Assembly: GCF_028330965.1 (NCBI RefSeq)
Contig: NZ_JAQMUB010000088.1
Location: forward strand, 186,001-250,000
Origin: Oscillatoria sp. CS-180
Lineage (GTDB): Bacteria; Cyanobacteriota; Cyanobacteriia; Phormidesmidales; Phormidesmidaceae
Direction: 5' to 3'
Length of the DNA stretch: 64,000 nucleotides
How positions within the stretch are numbered: position 1 is the first letter of the stretch; each line of letters opens with the position of its first letter. Shown here in pieces: positions 1 to 7,479 of this stretch. Made by a program: the position numbers and the translations under genes. The notes beneath the pieces are model-generated. The model had not been told where the DNA came from. It was given only the letters and a program-made list of their open reading frames with translations, and made no database searches.

Positions 1-23
1 GAAAAAACTAGACCCATAGGAGA

Positions 24-1298
24 ATGAACTCTACGAATGTAGAAAGCAAGTCTCCTATGAAATCCCCAGACAATTTTCAACTATCTGAGGTTGCTCTCTC
101 TCAGATCTTTTGGGAGATTGACATCCAAGTCAAGACAAATCTAAGTAGAGTACTTGCAGCTATGCGGGAGCACAAAGTCGGAAGTCATCATTTCGCTAGT
201 GTGTCCGGCTATGGGCATGACGACTCAGGAAGAGACGTGTTGGATCACGTCTTTGCCGATGTCATGCAGGCAGAGGCGGCAGCAGTCCGGGTACAGTTTG
301 TCTCGGGCACTCACGCGATCGCATGTGCGCTGTATGGCGTTTTGCGTCCTCAAGACGAACTGTTAGCCGTAGCAGGCTCACCCTACGACACATTAGAAGA
401 AGTGATTGGACTTCGGGGTGATCGACAAGGATCTTTGAAGGACTTTGGAATTTCCTACAGAGAGCTTCCCCTCACTATAAACGGAAGCGTGGACTGGGAG
501 AGCCTGAAAAGCGCTATTCATAGTCACACTCGCATGGTTTTAATCCAGCGATCGTGCGGTTACAGTTGGCGACGCAGCCTCACGATCGCCGATATCGAAC
601 GCATCGTCCGCATTGTCAAACAGCAGAATCCTGACACGATTTGCTTCGTTGATAACTGCTACGGCGAATTTGTAGAGGAGCGAGAACCCACAGCCGTGGG
701 CGCTGACCTGATGGCAGGGTCCTTGATTAAGAATCCGGGGGGCACAATTGCGACGACAGGAGGTTATCTCGCCGGGCGAGCAGAATGGGTCGAACAGGCG
801 CTGTGTCGTTTAACAGCACCGGGAATCGGCGGCAGTGGCGGTTCTAGCCTCAATCAAAACCGACTTTTCTTTCAAGGGTTATTCCTAGCACCACAAATGG
901 TAGGGGAGGCAATGAAGGGTAATGCTTTGCTGGCCCACACGTTGAGCCAGCTTGGCTATCCTGTCAATCCTCCTGCCGGCGATCGCCAACGCGATGTCAT
1001 CCAAGCCATCAAACTAGGCTCTTCAGAAAAGCTAATTGCCTTCTGTAAAGCGGTTCAACAAAACTCCCCCATTGATTCCTATGTAGAACCGATTCCTGCC
1101 GGAATGCCAGGGTACGAAAGTGAATTAGTGATGGCGGGCGGCACTTTTATTGACGGCAGCACCTCGGAACTATCTGCCGATGGCCCCTTACGCGAACCTT
1201 ATATCGTTTATTGTCAGGGAGGTACTCATTGGACTCATGTGGCGATCGCATTAGACGCTGCCGTCGAAGCAATCAATCTGATTCACGAGAACGTCTAA
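24..1298 (+). CDS. Methionine gamma-lyase family (Alum_res) PLP enzyme
   Basis: This 424-residue protein looks like the fold-type I PLP enzymes of the methionine gamma-lyase / aluminium-resistance family, close to cystathionine lyases. The segment GSLIKNPGG puts the likely Schiff-base lysine near residue 236. An upstream DNCYGEF motif (about 210) supplies the aspartate expected to contact the PLP pyridine nitrogen. A glycine- and serine-rich stretch follows the lysine, as in relatives. The length fits the full family. The ATG at 24 has an AGGAG only 1-2 bases away, so the in-frame ATG at 57 is also possible. The physiological substrate is unknown; a carbon-sulfur lyase role is inferred from the family. 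Confidence 0.85.
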   Translation: MNSTNVESKSPMKSPDNFQLSEVALSQIFWEIDIQVKTNLSRVLAAMREHKVGSHHFASVSGYGHDDSGRDVLDHVFADVMQAEAAAVRVQFVSGTHAIACALYGVLRPQDELLAVAGSPYDTLEEVIGLRGDRQGSLKDFGISYRELPLTINGSVDWESLKSAIHSHTRMVLIQRSCGYSWRRSLTIADIERIVRIVKQQNPDTICFVDNCYGEFVEEREPTAVGADLMAGSLIKNPGGTIATTGGYLAGRAEWVEQALCRLTAPGIGGSGGSSLNQNRLFFQGLFLAPQMVGEAMKGNALLAHTLSQLGYPVNPPAGDRQRDVIQAIKLGSSEKLIAFCKAVQQNSPIDSYVEPIPAGMPGYESELVMAGGTFIDGSTSELSADGPLREPYIVYCQGGTHWTHVAIALDAAVEAINLIHENV

Positions 1299-1308
1299 TG
1301 GCTAGAGC

Positions 1309-1424
1309 TGCTAAGAAATGAGTGAATTTCAAGTCCTCAGTTTTGAGTTTTGGAGGACTAATCTATCAGTGCATCCAAAGTTCAAAAAAGCTCAAAGTGG
1401 ATACCTGAATAAATTCCCGCTCTA
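1309..1424. repeat. Interspersed repeat family 3, copy 1
   Basis: This non-coding segment just after the lyase gene matches a second segment at 10671-10772. Shared blocks include TGCTAAG, CTCAGTTTTGAGTTTTG, ATCCAAAG, GCTCAAAG and a GATAC-type end followed by AATAA. The ends are AT-rich and loosely inverted. This copy also has a hairpin AGTCCTC / GAGGACT. No open reading frame is carried. It and the next repeat fill the 406-base gap before the next gene. Confidence 0.6.
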
Positions 1425-1438
1425 ACCGCTTCTGTCAA

Positions 1439-1552
1439 AAGCTATGGCCGTTGCCAGTTCCGTTGGGACAAAACGGTGAGCCATCTGCTCGGCACTCGGC
1501 ACTTAGCACTCGGGTGCTCTGGAGTGCACAAACCTAGATAACTAAAGCTACC
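1439..1552 (-). repeat. Interspersed repeat family 1, copy A (reverse orientation)
   Basis: Read on the minus strand this carries the family landmarks: a left block like TTATCTAGGTTTGTGCA, a middle block with GAGTGCTAAG, and a right block with GATGGCTCACCGTTTTGTCC, then AACGGAACTGGCAACGGCCATAG. GCCATCT-type and AGATGGC blocks are inverted with respect to each other, so the element can fold. It has no coding capacity. Confidence 0.75.
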
Positions 1553-1704
1553 TCAATTGAGATTTGTAGAAAATTAATAGTTTTCTACCTTCTGTTACTT
1601 AAACAAGTCTGATAATGTAGCAGTGTAAACATTTAAGAAGTTAGCTGCTTTCCATAGAGTGACCCGAGGGTGACTTTTATCTAAAGCGTGATTCTGCTCC
1701 AGGG

Positions 1705-2142
1705 ATGGTTGCAATGTCTTTCGGTATTGGTTCTAAAAACGACATAGTTGAGAGCCCAAACCAACACGATGGATGGGTGGCACTTTGGCATCGCTTAACA
1801 TTGCGCTTAGTTTTGGTGCTAGGCGTTGTCGTTTTTCTAACCGCAGTCGGGATTGACTCTCTTCACCAAGCGGCGGCAGCAGATATGCCCAAAGTCAGTA
1901 TCGAGGGGAACCCAGTACCCTCTGCAAAGACGGTCAATCCTTCTTCAGCAGCCAATATCAAGCAGACATCGCGTGCAAGCTATCTCACATTTGACGCTGA
2001 AACGGCACATAAGCTAGGTCACAGTGACCTAACCAGCGCAAGCTTGACCCGCAGTCGCTTGACGAGTTCTCATCTTTTCACACCTTATGGCCGTCGCCAA
2101 CTCCGTTACGACAAGACGGCGAGCCATCAGGCGATGCGCTAA
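1705..2142 (+). CDS. Small secreted or membrane-anchored hypothetical protein
   Basis: I do not recognise this 145-residue protein. It has a hydrophobic segment at about residues 29-47 (LRLVLVLGVVVFLTAVGI) followed by small residues and an Ala-rich stretch, resembling an uncleaved anchor or a signal peptide. The rest is polar and Ser/Thr-rich. Its last 18-19 residues (from about YGRRQLRYDK) are encoded by copy B of repeat family 1, which starts near 2086 and supplies the stop codon. The native C-terminus has therefore probably been replaced or extended by the repeat. The start is ATG 1705, with ATG 1714 as an alternative. Expression is not certain. Confidence 0.45.
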   Translation: MVAMSFGIGSKNDIVESPNQHDGWVALWHRLTLRLVLVLGVVVFLTAVGIDSLHQAAAADMPKVSIEGNPVPSAKTVNPSSAANIKQTSRASYLTFDAETAHKLGHSDLTSASLTRSRLTSSHLFTPYGRRQLRYDKTASHQAMR

Positions 2143-2189
2143 ACACCTGGATACTGTTTAGGTGCACCAGCCTAGATGGCTAAAACTAT
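2086..2189 (-). repeat. Interspersed repeat family 1, copy B (reverse orientation, overlaps a CDS end)
   Basis: The minus strand shows TAGCCATCTAGGCTGGTGCA, then a GTGTTTAGCGCAT middle block, then GATGGCTCGCCGTCTTGTC and AACGGAGTTGGCGACGGCCATA. The match to copies C, F and H is strong over the whole length. The repeat overlaps the 3' end of the preceding small gene. A short echo of its end (ATGGCTAGAGCTATAG) follows at about 2192. Confidence 0.8.
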
Positions 2190-2223
2190 CAATGGCTAGA
2201 GCTATAGCAGCATGCATTTGAAT

Positions 2224-2332
2224 CAAGCACACCTCATTCTCTGTTCCCCATTCCCTACTCGCCCCGTTCCCTACTCGCTTAAGATACTGCAATGAACTTA
2301 ATCGAGCTGTGCAGGGCAATATGTCTTCCCCA
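2224..2332 (-). repeat. Interspersed repeat family 2, copy 1 (reverse orientation)
   Basis: On the minus strand this reads TTGCCCTGCACAGCTCGATT, then AAGTTCATTGCAGTATCTTAAG, then a purine-rich run with two GAGTAGGGAA units, then GAGGTGTGCTTGATTC. The same order of blocks occurs at 21154-21230 and 44634-44720. The internal GGGAAC/GGGAAT units vary in number between copies. Confidence 0.65.
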
Positions 2333-2349
2333 AGGCCGAATTCGCCTAC

Positions 2350-2380
2350 AAAAAATCCCTAGAGGTAAACGCTAGGGATT
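2350..2380 (-). terminator. Rho-independent terminator for the SDR gene
   Basis: Inverted repeat AATCCCTAG / CTAGGGATT with a 9-base loop. On the minus strand the stem is followed by a run of T. It lies about 180 bases downstream of the stop codon of the short-chain dehydrogenase and fits the end of the arsR-SDR transcript. Confidence 0.65.
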
Positions 2381-2561
2381 GCGAAGTGTGCTGTCTGTTT
2401 AATTAGGAGAAGATGTTTGAGAGAAGAGGAAACGAAGCCTTAACGCTCAAACGATTCAATTCGCAAGGGTTAAGCTTCGCAGTTCTTGTGATGACATTCA
2501 AAGATTGCCCATAAACGGTTAATCACTAACAGGACAGGGTTTGAAGGTTTAATGAAGTGCC

Positions 2562-3326
2562 CTACCAAGGCAGACGACTCCCATCCCACGAGAAGAATGA
2601 GCCATTATCCCTCTCCGTTAGCCGATCAATAATATCCAGCAGTTGAGTCACCGTACGCTCAACAGGAAACAGCTTTTCAGGTGGAACATTGCGCTGAAAC
2701 GGCTTAGATAAGCGGGTATTAGTCGTCCCTGGATGAAGCGCAACAACAGTAGTCTGTGGATTTTTTCGACTATATTCGATCGCAATGTTTTTCAAAAACA
2801 TGTTCAAAGCGGCTTTAGACGCTCGATAGCCATACCATCCCCCTAAACGATTGTCCTCAATGCTGCCGATCTTGGCAGAGATTGTGGCAAATACACTGCG
2901 ATCGCTTTTCTTCAATAGCGGCTGTAGCTGTTTTGCCAGTAAAACCGTTGGAATACTGTTGATCTGAAAATAGTTCAGCAGTCGTTCGGCTTCAATTTGG
3001 CGCAAACTTTTTTCGGGCTGAAGCTCGCCGTGATGCAACACCCCCACACAGTTAACCATGAGGTGTAAGGACTCCCGCTGAGCGGCGATGTCAGCAGCCA
3101 CTTGCGCAATGTCTGCTTCCCGAGTTGCCTCAGCCTGCAAGCATCTGAGTTTAGCATTGTCCTCAAAGGCGAACAGGTCTGTCGCCGACTTTGAATTGCG
3201 ATAGGTTGCAAAAACCTGCTCAATACGATCATCCTTCAGCAGTTGTTTGACAAACTCCAGTCCAATGCCCTGACTGGCCCCAACAACTAGCGCAGTTCCT
3301 TTCTGCAACTGGTCTCCAAACATCAT
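2562..3326 (-). CDS. Short-chain dehydrogenase/reductase (C-factor-like SDR)
   Basis: A 254-residue SDR oxidoreductase. The N-terminal nucleotide-binding motif is GASQGIG (residues 17-23), and the catalytic Tyr-x-x-x-Lys appears in YGYRASKAALN at about residue 170. The mid-protein NCVG corresponds to the NNAG motif. The C-terminal LHPGTTNTRLSKPF is typical of the CsgA/C-factor-like subgroup. The substrate is unknown; NADPH is likely, since an Arg follows the first beta strands. It lies 88 bases downstream of an ArsR-type regulator on the same strand, so co-transcription is likely. Confidence 0.88.
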   Translation of the reverse strand: MMFGDQLQKGTALVVGASQGIGLEFVKQLLKDDRIEQVFATYRNSKSATDLFAFEDNAKLRCLQAEATREADIAQVAADIAAQRESLHLMVNCVGVLHHGELQPEKSLRQIEAERLLNYFQINSIPTVLLAKQLQPLLKKSDRSVFATISAKIGSIEDNRLGGWYGYRASKAALNMFLKNIAIEYSRKNPQTTVVALHPGTTNTRLSKPFQRNVPPEKLFPVERTVTQLLDIIDRLTERDNGSFFSWDGSRLPW

Positions 3327-3414
3327 GTAGCTTGCTCAACAGCTTATCGTCAGCAGCTCTTCCCAAAGCTTCTTACTCAGATACTAAAGCTATTGAGACA
3401 CAAAACCTCACTGT

Positions 3415-3720
3415 CTACCCATCTGCCGCTCTCAAGATGGTCTCTAGTAATCCGGGAAAGCGATCGCTCAAATCCTCCCTGCGCAAAGAATTCATATGTT
3501 GAGTCCCTTGTTTACGACAGTGAATCACTCCACATTCCCTCAAAATTTTGAAGTGGTGGGAGAGAGTGGATCTCGCGATCGAAACATCGATTGCAGCGCA
3601 AGGCAACTCCGACTCAGCTGCCAATCGTTTCACAATTTCTAGCCGAACCGGATCACCCAATGCGTATAACACGCTCTCCAAAGAGATATCCGCTTTGTTT
3701 GGATGATGAATTAATTTCAT
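3415..3720 (-). CDS. ArsR-family winged-helix transcriptional regulator
   Basis: A 101-residue protein with the ArsR/SmtB winged helix. LGDPVRLEIVKRL is the typical first helix, and RSTLSHHFKILRECGVI (about residues 50-66) is the recognition helix-turn-helix. The usual alpha-3 metal motif (ELCVCDL type) is absent. A Cys at about 41 and two near 62-68 (ECGVIHC) could respond to oxidation or metals; this is inference. It is transcribed divergently from thioredoxin and ahead of an SDR enzyme, so a redox or electrophile response is a reasonable guess. A candidate operator is at 3754-3786. Confidence 0.85.
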   Translation of the reverse strand: MKLIHHPNKADISLESVLYALGDPVRLEIVKRLAAESELPCAAIDVSIARSTLSHHFKILRECGVIHCRKQGTQHMNSLRREDLSDRFPGLLETILRAADG

Positions 3721-3753
3721 AGTTGCATTATCGCATATGGCGAGCTATATTTT

Positions 3754-3786
3754 GTTTATTCGATTTTTTCGAACAATTGAATAAAC
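3754..3786. promoter_or_regulatory. Candidate ArsR operator between arsR-like gene and trxA
   Basis: Perfect inverted repeat GTTTATTC / GAATAAAC with a 17-base AT-rich spacer, in the 96-base divergent region. ArsR proteins usually bind AT-rich inverted repeats in such a position. It could control both directions. No experimental support. Confidence 0.45.
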
Positions 3787-3816
3787 ACTCTACTAAATTG
3801 AGCGGAGGTATCCATC

Positions 3817-4143
3817 ATGTCCGCTGTTGCAGAAATTACTCAAACGACTTTCAAAACTGAAGTACTGGAGAGTCCTCTCCCGGTACTGGTTGATTTCTGG
3901 GCACCGTGGTGTGGTCCTTGTCGTTTGGTCTCTGGCGTAGTCGATGAGGTCGCCAAGGATTACGAGGGCCGCGTCAGAGTTGTCAAAGTTAACACTGACG
4001 AACAACCGGGTATTGCTTCTCGGTACGGCATTCGTAGCATCCCTACGCTGATCGTTTTCAAAGCCGGACAAGCGGTTGACCAAGTCGTTGGGGCTGTTCC
4101 TAAAGCGACGTTATCTCAAACGCTGAATCAGCATTTGGGATAG
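3817..4143 (+). CDS. trxA: Thioredoxin
   Basis: A 108-residue classical thioredoxin. It has the WAPWCGPCR active site (Cys-Gly-Pro-Cys at about residues 32-35), the conserved D in LVDFWA, and the cis-proline loop RSIPTLIVF. It reduces protein disulfides with electrons from thioredoxin reductase in the cytoplasm. ATG 3817 has a strong GGAGGT ribosome site 7 bases upstream (3804-3809). It is divergent from the ArsR-like regulator, across a palindromic candidate operator. The gene ends at a hairpin (4206-4232), so it is probably monocistronic. Which thioredoxin class (m, x or y) this is cannot be settled by eye. Confidence 0.95.
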   Translation: MSAVAEITQTTFKTEVLESPLPVLVDFWAPWCGPCRLVSGVVDEVAKDYEGRVRVVKVNTDEQPGIASRYGIRSIPTLIVFKAGQAVDQVVGAVPKATLSQTLNQHLG

Positions 4144-4205
4144 AGCTCAATCGCAATCTTGCACCTTCCCACTGAGATAAACGGTTGCCTGGAGGGACAC
4201 AGCTT

Positions 4206-4232
4206 GTTAGGGCGCACACCATGCGCCCTAAC
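4206..4232 (+). terminator. Hairpin downstream of trxA
   Basis: Perfect 10-bp stem GTTAGGGCGC / GCGCCCTAAC with a 7-base loop, about 65 bases after the thioredoxin stop codon. There is no strong T-run, so it may be a transcript-stabilising hairpin and not a classical terminator. Confidence 0.5.
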
Positions 4233-4310
4233 ATCCAATTTCCTGTCTCTTCGAAGTCCCAGCCAATCAAGAATTGCTATCGCTAAAGTCCACAATGGAG
4301 CTTGCACCCT

Positions 4311-5411
4311 ATGACTGAAACCAAAGATCTATTTGCGCCGATTCAATTGGGACGCTACGAACTCCCCAATCGCATTGTGATGGCTCCTCTCACGCGCAAT
4401 CGAGCTGGAGAGGGCAATGTGCCATTGGATATGCACGTTACTCATTACACTCAACGGGCTTCTGCTGGGTTGATCATTACTGAAGCGACCCAAGTGTCGC
4501 CTCATGGGGTTGGTTATCCTGCAACGCCGGGTATTCATTCTGCCGATCAGACAGCGGCCTGGCGTCGTGTGACTGACAGTGTGCACGAGCAGGGCGGACA
4601 TATCTTTCTACAGCTTTGGCATGTCGGTCGTGTTTCCCATCCTTCGTTTCATGGCGGCGCTTTGCCGATCGCCCCCAGCGCGATCGCTCCTGCAGGCGAA
4701 GCGATGACCTATGAAGGAATGCAGCCTTTCGTCACGCCTCGGGCTATCGAACTTGACGAGATTCCTGGCCTAATCGAACAGTATCGTCACGGCGCTGAAA
4801 ATGCGCTTGCCGCTGGATTTGATGGCGTTGAGGTCCACGGCGCTAATGGCTATCTGCTAGATCAGTTCCTACGGGATGGAACCAACCACCGTACCGATGC
4901 CTATGGCGGACCTGTAGAAAATCGAGCTCGTCTCTTACTAGAAGTAACGCAGGCCGTGGTTGATATCTGGGGTGCTGATCGAGTTGGGGTCCGTCTTTCC
5001 CCCAGCAGCACATTCAACGATATGAGTGACTCCGACCCTAGAGCAACTTTTGGATACGTCATCGAAGCGCTGAACGATTTTGATCTGACCTATCTACATT
5101 TACTGGAACCCAGCGAGGCTGACCTCCGCCATGGTGGGACTCCCATTCCGACTAAGGAGTTTCGCCCGCTTTACAACGGTAAATTGATGGTGAACTGGGA
5201 CTATGATCAGGCCAAGGGCAATGCTGCGATCGCTGCTGGTGAGGCCGATTTGGTTTCTTACGGCAAACTCTTTATTGCCAATCCAGATCTACCCAAGCGC
5301 TTCAAGTTGAACGCGCCTCTCAACGAACCAAACGCTGAAACCTTTTATGGTGGTGGCGAAGAAGGCTATACCGACTATCCCTTTCTTCAGGAAACCGAAA
5401 TTGCAGCTTAG
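4311..5411 (+). CDS. Old-yellow-enzyme family alkene reductase
   Basis: A 366-residue FMN-dependent ene-reductase of the OYE/NemA type. The start is MAPLTRNRA, the FMN-phosphate region is typical, and LWHVGRVSHP is present. The active site is VHGANGYLLDQFLRD (His/Asn pair that binds the substrate carbonyl), followed by RTDAYGGPVENR with the proton-donor tyrosine. It reduces activated C=C bonds or nitro compounds with NAD(P)H. ATG 4311 is preferred over the upstream TTG 4302 because ATGGAG lies 10 bases upstream. It follows trxA on the same strand beyond a hairpin, so it probably has its own promoter. The natural substrate is unknown. Confidence 0.92.
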   Translation: MTETKDLFAPIQLGRYELPNRIVMAPLTRNRAGEGNVPLDMHVTHYTQRASAGLIITEATQVSPHGVGYPATPGIHSADQTAAWRRVTDSVHEQGGHIFLQLWHVGRVSHPSFHGGALPIAPSAIAPAGEAMTYEGMQPFVTPRAIELDEIPGLIEQYRHGAENALAAGFDGVEVHGANGYLLDQFLRDGTNHRTDAYGGPVENRARLLLEVTQAVVDIWGADRVGVRLSPSSTFNDMSDSDPRATFGYVIEALNDFDLTYLHLLEPSEADLRHGGTPIPTKEFRPLYNGKLMVNWDYDQAKGNAAIAAGEADLVSYGKLFIANPDLPKRFKLNAPLNEPNAETFYGGGEEGYTDYPFLQETEIAA

Positions 5412-5423
5412 AGATGATGTGAC

Positions 5424-5682
5424 TGTAAAACTGGGCAACTTGTAGGATGAGCACTGCCACCTTGGGGCAAATCTTCAGTTGACTGTGATCGCTAGCGTAA
5501 AGCTTGCTCTAAAATCCCAAATCTTATGAGGTTCAAGAACCTCACATCGATCCGGGATTGCATGATAAAGCCACCACGACGATATGCGATGACGGTAAAG
5601 TGCAGAAGTTTGTGCTGAGGGAAGATCTTTGATGACAACAGAATTTCGGTAATCCAACGAGATTCTAAAGCCCAGTTTTACA
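5424..5682. repeat. 259-bp segment bounded by perfect 13-bp inverted repeats
   Basis: The ends are TGTAAAACTGGGC (5424-5436) and its exact reverse complement (5670-5682). Inside, near the centre, are a perfect GAGGTTC-AA-GAACCTC hairpin and flanking AATCCC / GGGATT arms. The right end stops two bases before the ATG of the next gene. No target duplication is evident. A minus-strand open frame of 72 codons (5475-5693) crosses most of it; I cannot identify its product. The segment may be a foldback (MITE-like) element or a decayed insertion sequence. Confidence 0.45.
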
Positions 5683-5684
5683 TC

Positions 5685-6665
5685 ATGACCCATACCGCCA
5701 AAAAATTCGTTGTCTGCAAAGGAACTTCTGGAATGGGAAATCGCATTCTGGCAGCCTGCACGGCAATTCTATATGGTGAGATAGCAAATCGAGAAGTCGT
5801 TATTGATTGGCGCGATCGCAGCTATTCTGAAGCGGGAGAAAATGCTTTCTCTAAATTCTTTAATTGCCCAACAGCGGCCTCTGTTGATGAACTGCCTGAT
5901 AACCCTTCTATCTATCCTGAACTTTGGCAAGGCAATTTAGATGTTACGCTAGGCAATCTCCAGTCCCAACTCAAACTCAAGGGATTTGCAGATATGTCCT
6001 TTGATCCGTCCAAAGTGGATTATGCAGCAGATATCCTCGTCTTCTGTGCCTATACCCATAAAATCAATAGTCTACGGCCTTTATTTCAAAATGATTTTTC
6101 TGTACTCAAGCAGAAAACAAATCGGGAAATCCTCAGATCAATTCTTGAGACAAAGCTACATTTAGTTGATGCTATTAATCAATCTATTCAAAATTTTAAG
6201 GACAGCCATTTCTCTAATCAAGTCATTGGTGTTCATGTCCGATATACCGATATTAAAATACCTTTAGAAAAAATCTTAGCTAAGGTTCAGAAGGTTGTTG
6301 ATAAGCATTCAGATCCTGTTATTTTTCTGGCTACCGATTCTCAGAAAGTGATGGGTGACTTTCAAGGTCGTTTTCCTAAAGTTGTGACTGCTCACAAATG
6401 GTTTCCGCCTGACGGAGAGCGAATGCATCAAAATTGGGATCGCTGTCCTGACCGTTACCAAAATGGCGTAGAAGCACTCACCGACCTGTTTCTACTTTCT
6501 GAATGCAGCAGCCTGATCTTTTCGTCCCAATCCTCGTTTGGATATGTCGCTTCTTTGCTCAGTAAAGCAAACCCGAAAGAGATATTTGATGTGGAAATTG
6601 AAGACTCTGTATGGAGACGCCTACAGCGTAAATCCAAAACAGTCTTGCAGTCTCTGAAACACTGA
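5685..6665 (+). CDS. NodZ/FUT8-like glycosyltransferase (GT23-type fucosyltransferase fold)
   Basis: A 326-residue protein resembling NodZ-like alpha-1,6-fucosyltransferases. It begins with a Gly-rich nucleotide-sugar motif (GTSGMGNRILAACTA). It has IGVHVRYTD at about residues 181-189, related to the HxRRTD motif of GT23 enzymes, then FLATDS, and a C-terminal region (TDLFLLSECSSLIFSSQSSFGYVA) typical of the donor site. It probably transfers a sugar from a GDP-sugar to a cell-surface glycan. The acceptor and donor are not known. No other glycan genes are adjacent. The base composition looks more AT-rich than its neighbours, which with its isolated position hints at transfer. The start is ATG 5685; no clear ribosome site. 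Confidence 0.65.
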   Translation: MTHTAKKFVVCKGTSGMGNRILAACTAILYGEIANREVVIDWRDRSYSEAGENAFSKFFNCPTAASVDELPDNPSIYPELWQGNLDVTLGNLQSQLKLKGFADMSFDPSKVDYAADILVFCAYTHKINSLRPLFQNDFSVLKQKTNREILRSILETKLHLVDAINQSIQNFKDSHFSNQVIGVHVRYTDIKIPLEKILAKVQKVVDKHSDPVIFLATDSQKVMGDFQGRFPKVVTAHKWFPPDGERMHQNWDRCPDRYQNGVEALTDLFLLSECSSLIFSSQSSFGYVASLLSKANPKEIFDVEIEDSVWRRLQRKSKTVLQSLKH

Positions 6666-6744
6666 TTTGGAGAATCGATCCCGACTCAGTTAGCAGATGG
6701 GCCAAAAATGAGCTTGAGCATTCGCAGGACAATGACGAACATAA

Positions 6745-7383
6745 TCATTCATTGCGAAAATCTTCGAGATCGCGCCCTGGCAGGTTTTCCATGACTGATA
6801 GGACCGCGCGCTGTGCAGCCAGAATATCACGCTCTTCTCCACCCAAATACAAGCGCCCAAAACTCCCGATAGCGTTGATTTGCAAGATGTTGATCAAGGC
6901 TGCTTTTTCGGCTTCATTGGCGGCTAGGGAGGCATATGCCGCCGGCTCAACTTCAAATACATAAAGGGTTTGTCCGGCGACAATCATATTCCCACGACGA
7001 TTCCGGTTGATAAGCTGGACATGATGGGCATCTAAATTGCGAATGACTTGGCTCGAAATCACCCGAGGACGCAGACATTCCCGACGATTAACGCCAATCG
7101 CATCCAACATGGCTTGTCCTGCAGCACGAACTTCTGCCTGACTACCAGAATGAATCTCTAAATTGCCGTACAAACGCTCAACCATCAATACGGCAGGTCG
7201 TACGACTGCGGCCTTGAGAGCAATATCCATGAGGCGATTGATTTCAATGCCTGGAGAGATCTCTAACCATAATGATGTATCGCCAGGCAGCGGCAAGAAA
7301 CCAATAGAAACCGTGCCCATGTAAGCGGCGTGTTGCGGTTGCAAGCTGTCGATATATACGTAGCTACGCAGATCTACGCCCAA
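6745..7383 (-). CDS. ccmP: Carboxysome shell protein CcmP (tandem BMC domains)
   Basis: A 212-residue tandem BMC (BMC-T) protein, the length known for cyanobacterial CcmP. Two bacterial-microcompartment domains are visible. The first contains [15 protein letters not shown] with Glu69 and Arg70, the gating residues of the CcmP pore. The second ends in [17 protein letters not shown], a BMC signature. CcmP trimers form stacked double-layer pseudohexamers with a large gated pore in the beta-carboxysome facet, thought to pass larger metabolites. In many cyanobacteria ccmP lies away from the main ccm operon, as here. It follows tilS on the same strand after about 96 bases. Confidence 0.9.
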   Translation of the reverse strand: MGVDLRSYVYIDSLQPQHAAYMGTVSIGFLPLPGDTSLWLEISPGIEINRLMDIALKAAVVRPAVLMVERLYGNLEIHSGSQAEVRAAGQAMLDAIGVNRRECLRPRVISSQVIRNLDAHHVQLINRNRRGNMIVAGQTLYVFEVEPAAYASLAANEAEKAALINILQINAIGSFGRLYLGGEERDILAAQRAVLSVMENLPGRDLEDFRNE

Positions 7384-7479
7384 AATACTCTGTGCTCCTA
7401 TACTCCCAGGCCAGTATACCGGGATGAGGGTGATGACAGGCGCTGCACAACTGAGTACGGCGGTCCTCCTGTTCCCTAT

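Noticed and set aside
5475-5693. Minus-strand frame of 72 codons in the 259-bp segment
   Set aside because: It looks somewhat protein-like but overlaps the start of the glycosyltransferase gene and lacks a ribosome site. I could not identify it, so it is only noted with the inverted-repeat segment.
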